DNA from: Astragalus membranaceus
Taxonomy: Eukaryota > Streptophyta > Magnoliopsida > Fabales > Fabaceae
Assembly (NCBI GenBank): GCA_039519185.1
Contig: CM076848.1
Location: 186,618,628-186,682,627, forward strand
DNA length: 64,000 nt
Direction: 5' to 3'
Shown piece after piece: positions 56,100 through 64,000 of the stretch. The stretch's first letter is position 1; every line of letters begins with the position of its first letter. The notes beneath the pieces were generated by a model that was not told the origin of the DNA, made no database searches, and was given only the letters and a program-made list of their open reading frames with translations. The translations under genes were made by a program, and so were the position numbers.

Positions 56100-56473
56100 A
56101 AACCAAAATATATATCCCACGGGATAATTACACTGATATATAAAAAAAAAAGTATAACTGCAATGATATATATAAAAATACGGAATTGCTGCACTGATAT
56201 ATAGAAAAACACGGGATAACAACACTGATATATAAAAAAACACTGCACTGATATATAAAAAAACACGGGATAAATGCACAAATTGTTTTTAAATGGTACT
56301 TTTACATTTTTAGATTTTAATATTTATCTATTTTTTATTTGAAATTCATTTTTTATCTACTTTAAATTTGTCTTTTATTTACAGGGTAATGTTCAGACTA
56401 TTTAAATACTGTCTAAGTTCATTCATAAAAAGAACCTGATAGCACTCGTGCGTATGCACGGGTATCCTACTAG
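56100..56473 (+). mobile_element. Helitron 3' end, with minisatellite
   Basis: A GTGCG-TAT-GCAC hairpin (56447-56462) is followed by TATCCTACTAG at 56463-56473 and then T, the Helitron 3' pattern. Upstream, about six imperfect copies of CACTGATATATAAAAA with ACACGGGATAA occur (56111-56278). The same sequence block precedes the terminus at 61090. The 5' end is not located. Confidence 0.6.
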
Positions 56474-56516
56474 TGAGAGGTGAAAGATAACAAACACAGT
56501 TGGCCTGTGCTTAGAG

Positions 56517-57549
56517 CTATTTTATAGGATACGAGGTCGACTTAGTGCTCTCAAGTTCTTTTCTTATAGTGACAAATTTAGTGTCGGTCAATGTCAAATT
56601 TGCTTCTAAATACATATAGAGATTAGTCTTTCCTTGAAAGTGTTCGAACACTATATGTGGATATTCAGCAATAATCGGCGAATGAGGGTGAGTGGTAGAA
56701 ACTCCCTCATTGATGAACTTCAGAGCAGTCAACGAATCAAAATCGCAAATCTGATTCTGATATCCATTATCTTGAGCAATATTGAGACCCTGAGCAATGG
56801 CATGCAATTCCGCATTCATGTTGTTGGTATAACCACACCCACCTGAAAAACCCGAAATCCATTTGCCATTGTGATCCCGAAAGAGCCCTCCATACCCTGA
56901 GCGGCCAGGGTTGCCAAATGAGATACCATCAACATTGAGCTTGACAAAGTTAACCGGAGGCGGTGTCCAAGTGACTAGTCGCGACTCATTGTGAGAAGAG
57001 GGTTTAGGAAAAGCTTTGGTTGTAGTATCCAAGAGAGAACGAATACTGCTAACAACTCGCCACTTGTCCCGTCTAATATCAGAGAAAACTTCTTCATTTC
57101 TGGACCTCTATAACATCCAACAAGTAATGATAAATAGATTACCAGAATTACCTGTTGCATTGGATTTGAACCAGAGACGTGGATCTTCAGAATTGAATTC
57201 TTGAAGGTTAACAAAATCAAAGAGGTTCCAAATAGGATGGGATCGGTTACAGTCTCTAAAGGTATGGAGAAGTGTCTCATTCATAGCACCACACTTATGG
57301 CAAGATTGATCTTGGATCGTGTGCCGCATAACCCTAAAGGAATTGGTAGGGAGGCTACCATGCATGATGATCCAAGTGAATGAAGTGCTTGACATTCTCC
57401 GGGGCTTGTAGCTTCCAAATCCACTTCCAGCTTTCTAAGTCGGGAACCCGTTGATCAGACAAGTGTGTGAGCCATACATAAGCATTTTTTGGTGGAATAT
57501 TGACCTGATGAAGATGAGCTCCATATGATTGTATGGAGCTCATCTTCAT
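56517..57549 (-). pseudogene. LINE (L1-type) ORF2 C-terminal remnant: zf-RVT and RNase H
   Basis: The minus strand from about 57549 encodes a zinc-binding reverse-transcriptase region (WKWIWKLQAPENVKHFI, then CHKCGAMNETLLHTFRDC, about 57250-57330). After a frameshift near 57110, an RNase H-like domain is open from 57032 to 56517, with FVKLNVDGIS, GYGGLFRDHNGKW, AELHAIAQGL and a D-containing DFDSLTAL segment. These are typical of plant non-LTR elements and of annotated 'ribonuclease H protein' relics. The 5' part, including the reverse transcriptase core, is missing. No poly(A) tail is visible before the Helitron end at 56473. Confidence 0.78.
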
Positions 57550-57593
57550 CAGGTCAATATTCCACCAAAAATTCTTATTTATGGCTCACACAC
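57463..57593. repeat. Fold-back palindrome with ~62-bp arms at the LINE truncation
   Basis: 57463-57525 and 57532-57593 are inverted copies with two or three differences and a 6-bp spacer. The left arm is LINE coding sequence; the right arm is its inverted duplicate. Confidence 0.9.
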
Positions 57594-57661
57594 AGTGGCG
57601 GATCTTGAAAAAAAAACTTGGGTGGGCCGCTAAAATAAACTATTATAATATATAAATTAAT

Positions 57662-58399
57662 GGCTAAATAGCAGTTTTGGTCCTTTATCTTTGGCGTTGG
57701 TGTCATTTTGGTCCTTTATCTTTTTTTTTCTCATTTTGGTCCCTCATCTTTCATTTCCGTTTTGTTTTGGTCCCTGTCGTTAGTTTTTCTTAACGGAAGA
57801 CACGTTGGCAGTTAACTGCTAACGTGGTGTCTTAAATGTCAGGGCTGAGTTGGAACTCATTAAGTGATGTGGCATATAAGGGACCAAAATGAAACTTAAA
57901 AAAACATGAGGGACCAAATTGACAAAATTAACAAATCTGGAAAAACACCCCAATCTTCATCTTCATCTTCTCCGGTGAGCCACCACCACCACCACAAACA
58001 GTGTGACATCGCCTCTCTCTCCCCCTCCCCCATCTCTCTCCCTTCGTCACTGAAAAAGCCAAAAAACCGTAAAACGCGAATCTACATTTCCATTTCGTTC
58101 TCAATTCTTTATCATTTTGTTTAAATATTTTGCTAACAATCAGTTACTGCACCAATTTCGAGTCTATTGCAAGTGTTTTGGGGAATTTTGGTTGAGTTTT
58201 GAACGTTTTCCCAATTTGCAAAACCCAAAACGCGTTTGCCTCTGAAAATCACGTTTTTGATTAAGTTCTTCCACTTTTTTGTGCAAATTGGTGATGGATT
58301 CTTGTTCCTTGTGAAATTTCACATGAAATGCACTATTCACTTGCTTGATTTGGTGAAGAATTGAGAATTCTGGAAATTGTTGTTCTTGGTGTTCTTGAG

Positions 58400-58432
<33 letters not shown>

Positions 58433-58742
58433 GCGATGATACTGTTTGTGGTGGTGGTGGCGGCTCGCCGGAGAAGATGAAGATGAATATTGAGGTGTTT
58501 TTCCAAATTTGTTAATTTTGTCAATTTGGTCCCTCATGTTTATTTTAAGTTTCTTTTTGGTCACTTATATGCCACACCATTTAATAAATTCCCAGTCAAC
58601 CCTGACATTTAAGACGCCACGTCAGCAGTTAACTTCCAAAATGACACACACAAAAGATGGGGACCAAAACGAGAAAAAAAAAAGATAAAAGACCAAAATG
58701 ACACCAAAGCCAAAGATAAAAAACCAAAACTGCAATTTAGCC
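57662..58742. mobile_element. Non-autonomous Mutator-like element with long inverted repeats
   Basis: The ends are GGCTAAAT and ATTTAGCC. A perfect 9-bp duplication TAAATTAAT (57653-57661, 58743-58751) flanks it. Inverted repeats of about 350 bp (57662 to ~58035 and ~58390 to 58742) carry repeated TTTTGGTCCYTYATCTTT motifs and CCACCACCACC tracts, with a (GA)n run at 58401-58424. The 350-bp centre has no gene. The transcript would fold into a long hairpin. Confidence 0.85.
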
Positions 58743-59120
58743 TAAATTAATTATGCAAACCATATTGTACACACACAAAAATTAAGTTGTAATAAGCACT
58801 AAGTTGATCATCAAAAAAAAATGTGTACCTTAAAGTTGTGCTCTACGCGTTCAAGTGACTTGAAATCTTCAATAATTGAAATCATCATAATAATAAAGGT
58901 AAAAGATTACGTAATAAAATATTTAAGCACGGGAACCGCGCAACTGAAATTCCTATGATTATGAATCTCGCGTCTCATCTTGGATGCCGTACACGTACCC
59001 CACTTGCAATCCAACGGATGGAGTTGAGTACATGTATAACGAGTAAAAATTAAAGAACTCGCAATCAAATTCTGATTTGTCACTTTGTCGATGTCATACT
59101 ACATCTATTCAATGTTATAA
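58743..59120. other. Spacer without recognised feature
   Basis: I see no gene, terminal repeat or RNA gene. It begins with the 9-bp duplication of the Mutator element. Confidence 0.55.
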
Positions 59121-59152
59121 CTAGTAGGATACCCGTGCATACGCACGGGTGA
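59121..59152 (-). mobile_element. Helitron-like 3' terminus, minus orientation
   Basis: CTAGTAGGATA then CCCGTGC-ATAC-GCACGGG is the exact inverse of the terminus type at 56447-56473, preceded by A. The body would extend to the right, but the sequence just inside differs from the other copy. Confidence 0.6.
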
Positions 59153-60059
59153 CATGTTGTTTGTATAAATAGAGTTACACAAAATTTAATTACTTCACAC
59201 ATACAATAAAAAATTATAAGATTTAATGTTAAAAAAGTATAAATTTACATCAAGAGTAAAATACATATATTTGTCGCGATTAAAATAAATTTTTCAAGAA
59301 GATACAGAAAATATACTAAAAGGTGTAATTCAAGCACAATATGAAATCAAAGATTTTGCAACATTTTCTCGGTAATAAAATTATTCCAACTCAAAAGTAG
59401 AATATAAAATAATTATTTTGACAATTTGCAACATTCCACCAAATATTTTAAAAATAAATTTGAATATTAAAGCTAATTTATAAGCTCTCTGCTAAATATC
59501 TTTATAGTATTTTTAAATGAAATAAATATTTATAATATTTTATCAGTAATGAAATTATACCAACAACATGTAGCGTTTTCCCGTTGTAATTCAAAATTCG
59601 GATATAAAAAATCATTATTTCAAAAATATCTAATGTTTTCTCATCTTGGTATTTTTGGTAATGGGTGTTTTGATTAAACATATAGTTGATAGTTGATTAT
59701 TGATAAGAAAGTGGTACCTACAAAAAAAATTAGATAGAATTAGAAGTTAGTTTGAGAAAATGGAAGTTTCGTCCTTTTCACTTTTCTCTTACACACTCTT
59801 TCTTCCTTTTTCTTTTTACTTTTCCCAAAAACAATTCTTCTCTTTCTCTTATCACTTCACTTGAGTTTTTTTAACTAAATTTATACAAATACTACTCTAC
59901 TAAAATTACCTATAAAAATGTAAATGAGTCACACTAAAAAACAAAAAAAAAACTATCACCTTTTTGGAAAAATTTATCACCTTAAAATTTTAATTATCAA
60001 TAAGAGGTGATAGTATATTATCAATAAGAGTGTAAACAGATTTCGGAGAGAAAAAACAC
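59153..60059. other. AT-rich DNA, probably Helitron body
   Basis: I recognise no coding frame or RNA gene. Long A- and T-rich stretches lie between two Helitron-type ends. Confidence 0.4.
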
Positions 60060-60935
60060 GGGACTCATATTTGTCATTGATAATTAAAATTTTTGAATAC
60101 TACTATAAATCTACTATCTAAAAAACAAGAAGATTTAATGACAATCTAAGCTACTGATTAATATTTAAAACAAATATTTTTTATTGATAATCTACTAATC
60201 AACTGAAATAATCAATTGAAACTACGAGATAACTGCACTGATAAATAAAAATGCACGGGATAACTACACTGATATAAAAAAAACATGAGATTAATATTTG
60301 TCATTGATAATTAAAAGTTTTGAAGACTACTACTACTATCTAAAAAACAAGAAGACTTAATGACTATTTAAACTACTAATTAATATTTAAAACAAATATT
60401 TCTTATTGATAATCTACTATCTACTATAATCTACTAATCAACTAAAATAATCTATTGAACCTACGAGATAACTGCACTGACATATAAAAAATACGAGATA
60501 ACTGCAGTGATATATAAAAAAAAACATGGGATTAATATTTGCCATTGGTAATTATAATTTTTGAAGACTACTATAAACCTACTATCTAAAAAGACAAGAT
60601 GGCTTAATGATTATCTAAACTGATTAATATTTAAAACACGGGATAAATATTTAAAACACACGTGACAAATATTTAAAACACGGGATAAATATTTCTTATT
60701 AATAATCTACTATCTATCTTTTACTATCTACTATAATCTACTAATCAACTCAAATAATCAATTGAAACTATGAGATAACTGCACTGATACATAAAACAAA
60801 TGGGATAACTGCATTGATATATAAAAAATACGGGGATAACTGCAATGATATATATAAATACGAAATAGCTGCACTGATATATAAAAAAATACGAGATAAA
60901 AACACTGATATATAAAAAACACGGGATAAATGCAC
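60060..60935. repeat. Three tandem repeats of ~230-400 bp
   Basis: Units starting near 60068, 60295 and 60536 each begin TATTTGYCATTGRTAATTA. They continue with ACTATCTAAAAAACAAGA and ATAATCTACTAATCAACT and end in short ACTGCACTGATATATAAAAA / CACGGGATAA repeats. The third unit is longer through expansion of these short repeats. Confidence 0.75.
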
Positions 60936-61116
60936 AAATTGTTTTTAAATGATACTTTTACATTTTTGGATTTTAATATTTATCTATTTTTTATTTGAAA
61001 CTCTTTTTTAATCTACTTTAAATTTGTCTTTATTTTGACGGAGTAATGTTCAGACAATTTAATTAATAATGTCTAAGTTCATTCACAAAATGAACACGAC
61101 AGCACCCGTGCGTATG

Positions 61117-61629
61117 TGTAACATCCCCGATTTAGTCAATTTCGTTTATTGAAATTAGCATGAGGTTATGAGTTAATTGATTAGCTAAATAATATATGTT
61201 AGCTTAATTAATTAATTATGAGGTGATGGTTATGAATTAAGTAAATTAATTAAATGTTTGATTACTTAATTATATAAGTCATGTGAACTATTAATCGATT
61301 GGTTGAGTTATTTGGGGTTTAGACGAGAATTTGAGGACATGGGTATTTTGGTCATTTCCCAGTGTTTGAAACACATTCAGCTCACAAATGTTAAAAAACA
61401 CCCAAACACACCATTTAGTTTCAGCAAAACTGAAAGCTTATAAGTTAGAAGTATAATAGGGTAATTATGTATTAAGGGTAACTTAGTAATTGGAAGTAGA
61501 TAAGTGAGGGCATTTTAGTCTTTTCCCACCCATTTAAAACCTACTCAGTTGAGGCACTTCCCCCTAACTCACCTCATTTGCAACCATTCAGAAAAATCAA
61601 AAGAAAATGGAGAGAAAGGGAGAAGAGGT

Positions 61630-61684
<55 letters not shown>

Positions 61685-62753
61685 GAAGAGAACGAGGGGA
61701 GGGAAATCCTGAAACCGTGATGCATGTGAGGGTTCTTTGCACCATTCTTCTCCATTTGATCCCCTCTACATTCTAATCCAAACATCATCCTCTACACCAC
61801 CCTCAATCTCATTTCACCATTGTTGAACCACTCAAGCTCAACTTGTCAAAAATGGAGTCTTGAGGGTAGTGAAGCCTTGCATGTTAGTTTGGAGAGTGGT
61901 ATAGCAAAATTCCGTACCTACATTGCAAGTTGGAGGGATCTAGGAAGGATTTCAGTTGCTGAGTTTGAGTTCCACGCCTTTGGGTAGCTTGGGATCGAGT
62001 GAGAACACGATTCGGTGATCGTTGAACTTCGTTTGAGTGATTTCGCATTTCGGTTTTGTGATTTTCATCACACTACGGTGAGTTCAATACTCGCTTAGGG
62101 TTTTTCATTGTCATATTGTTTGTTGCATGTGACTGAAATTATGGTTGGTTTTGGTTCCGTTAAAATTCGAGTCAAAAACCGTTTTATGGAAAATGCATTT
62201 TTGGAACGGCTAACTTTGTGATTGTTTGGATTGGTTGATGATTATGATTGTTGTTCTGGACTGGAATAATATTTGATTGTGTTAGGGTATCGATCGGAAC
62301 GGATATTGAGATCGGAAGGAATGGTAAAAATTACACGAAAACATGTTTTTCTGAAAACTGGTGCTGACGCACGGGTCGTGTGCCATTAGGCACGGACCGT
62401 GCGCCACCATCTGTTACTTGGGCGCAAACATTTTAAGATGCGCACGGACCGTGTGCCAGGGTCTGTAACAGATGCTCTAATTTTTGAAAATGCACACGGG
62501 TCGGGGGTCTTCACGCACGAACCGTGCGAAAGCTTCTGTTACCCAATATGAAAACATGCCTTAGGCCATTCCGAACGGTTCCAATTGCATTCTAATCGTT
62601 CCCAAAACCATATATATTGATTAATAAGCCATAATCCGTGGAAACCACGTAGGTATACATTGAGGTGAGGAAATTTACATTAAATTATGTAAGCGAAGTT
62701 AGTAATCACGTGTGCGGTCGTGTAATTGTTAAGACGGACTAAATGTCCTTTGA

Positions 62754-62802
<49 letters not shown>

Positions 62803-63671
62803 TTATATATTGTTTATGAGACGGCCCAACGCGGGTGTTTATATATAATTATATAAATTGAGGTTATGTTATGTTTATGAGACGGCCCAATGCAGGTGAA
62901 ATTATATTTATTTATATAATTTGAGGTTTAGGGTGACGACCCAAATGTTGAAGTTAGCGTACTAGGGGAGGGGAAGTCATGAGCCCTATGAACCAAGGCC
63001 CATTTGAGGTTTGCCCGCAGTTTATGGTAAGCGGATTGGGTTCACCGGGAATAGAAAATGGTTCTCGGTGATATGCTAAATAAAGTAAAAGAGGACTGCA
63101 CGTAGTTATCTTATTGGACTACGGACAATATGAGCGTATATATATATATGCTATGTTATTGAGGTTTCACGTAGTCGCTTAGTAGGGCTACGAGTTAATG
63201 ATGCATAATAAACCGCTAGAGTTTTAGTAAGGGGTCTCGATAGGATTCACTGAGATAATGTTTATCTCACCCTTTATAATTGTGGTTTTTACAGAGAAGC
63301 GGGGAAAGGCGAAGGCAAAGAGGCATGGCTAGGTGTGACCTATCCGAGGAGATGTCGAAGATCATTTTAATTGCTTATGCTAGTTTTCCCTAGTTGTTTC
63401 TGTAATTCGATATTATGCTTGAATTTGTTTTAAGTTATGTAATTGTTTCCGTTTTTCTTGTGATGGTATTGAACACTAGGTCATGAGGATATTGAAAGAC
63501 ATGGAACTGATATGGTTTTCAATTAAGTTATGGAATGTTAAGACCGTTTGATGTTAATCATCGAAAAAGTTTTTTAGTTGTGTTCAATATCTAAACAGGA
63601 ATTATTACTCTAATGTATGCCATTTCGTGCATCTTAGCATTTCTACTAGATGGAAATATTAGGGTGGTACA
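61117..63671 (+). repeat. Solo gypsy LTR (2555 bp)
   Basis: It begins TGTAACATCCCC and ends GGTGGTACA, with a perfect 5-bp duplication GTATG (61112-61116, 63672-63676). There is no internal region, so unequal recombination between two LTRs is likely. It is related to G3 (shared ends and a GACGGCCCAACGCGGG block at 62821). It carries a (GA)n run (61639-61681), a dyad array and a (TA)n run (62757-62799). Confidence 0.9.
62369..62528 (+). promoter_or_regulatory. Dyad array CGCACG-N3-CGTGCG in the solo LTR
   Basis: Copies start at 62369, 62390, 62442, 62494 and 62515, with intervals 21, 52, 52 and 21. A left half-site is at 62424. N3 is GGT, GAC or AAC, and some arms carry one change. Confidence 0.82.
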
Positions 63672-63693
63672 GTATGCACAGGTATCCTACTAG

Positions 63694-64000
63694 TTAGATA
63701 TAAAATAGCTTATTGTTTTTATTTTATCAAGCAACCAAGTTGATATATGTAATTTAGCTTAGCCACTAGTTAGGTTTTGTTCAGCTTAGATTAGTTTCTA
63801 TTTTGGACTTGATTAACTCCGTAACTGATTTTCCCTTTGTATATTGTTGTATATAAACCTTTCTTTAACAGAAATGAAAGTCAGTTCTGATTTTACAATC
63901 ATAACATTAGGATGTCAAAGTGAAACTAAATTTGTATGACAAAATGCTTTTAAGTATTTTTATAGGCAAATGTTAGTAGTTAATTAATTAGAAAGATTGT
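63694..64000. other. Right edge, no supported gene
   Basis: A TATA-like TATATAAACC near 63850 followed by a GAAATGAAAGTCAGTTCTG phrase resembles a copia LTR, but the window ends before this can be tested. Confidence 0.35.

Larger units (their letters stand above)
61087..63693 (+). mobile_element. Helitron 3' terminus split by a solo LTR
   Basis: The left half ACCCGTGCGTATG (61104-61116) and the right half GTATGCACAGGTATCC then TACTAG (63672-63693) rejoin to the hairpin and CTAG end seen at 56447-56473. The block inside (61000-61100) matches 56340-56440, so these are two copies of one family. Confidence 0.7.

Noticed and set aside
57592..57661. Terminus of a hAT or similar element at CAGTGGCGGATC
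   Set aside because: The phrase is common in plant repeats, but I found no matching inverted end or target duplication here.
61549..61776. 75-codon frame with Arg-Glu repeats
   Set aside because: It spans a (GA)n microsatellite inside the solo LTR.

Overview
This window is nuclear DNA of a flowering plant, almost certainly a eudicot and possibly a legume. The legume guess is an inference from the mix of Athila-type elements, plant-mobile-domain Mutator elements and SINE-like repeats; no sequence here fixes the species. There are no rRNA or tRNA genes and no bacterial-style operons. Nearly all of it is transposable elements, many nested inside one another. The only intact non-retroelement genes I can support are two small genes inside a Mutator-like element. 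A sugar-transporter pseudogene is the only host-type gene remnant.

Layout. (1) 1-5848: chromovirus-type Ty3/gypsy element G1 (minus strand, cut by the window edge), an internally deleted derivative. (2) 5849-12889: a decayed Ty1/copia element (6415-11035) split by a precisely bounded Helitron (7683-9649), then a truncated gypsy LTR (11036-12889). (3) 12890-18990: a broken plant-mobile-domain (PMD) Mutator element, a monosaccharide-transporter pseudogene (13939-14914) and a complete 3.8-kb PMD Mutator element (15206-18990). (4) 19000-20600: AT-rich spacer, a SINE-like repeat, a very long (TC)n tract and a hAT transposase remnant. (5) 20664-55709: one old gypsy element G3 (minus) holding a nest. 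A copia element (25800-43223, TSD GTAAG) sits in its gag. An Athila element (26182-37330, TSD CATAT) sits in the 5' LTR of that copia. A near-complete chromovirus G2 (45529-55016) sits in the 5' LTR of G3. (6) 55710-64000: Helitron ends, a LINE remnant with a fold-back, a small non-autonomous Mutator element (57662-58742, 9-bp TSD), tandem repeats, and a solo gypsy LTR (61117-63671, TSD GTATG) inserted in the loop of a Helitron hairpin.

How the parts relate. Insertion order follows from the nesting: G3 first, then copia, then Athila; G2 entered G3 independently. Athila looks youngest: its LTRs are both 1387 bp with no difference seen, and it has open gag-pol and env-like frames. G1, the copia element and the solo LTR lack replication functions and would need proteins from relatives.

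The most unusual signal is regulatory. Several elements carry arrays of short CpG-containing inverted repeats with strict spacing. Athila LTRs, the Athila pol/env spacer and three chromovirus-type LTRs share a 15-bp dyad, CGCACG-N3-CGTGCG, set in pairs 21-22 bp apart with 51-53 bp between pairs. The copia LTR has ATCGAT sites every ~32 bp just upstream of its TATA box. The PMD Mutator element has TTCGAA/TTCGCA sites alternating 14 and 10 bp apart at both ends. For the LTR arrays the intervals are close to whole helical turns, which suggests sites displayed on one face of the DNA.
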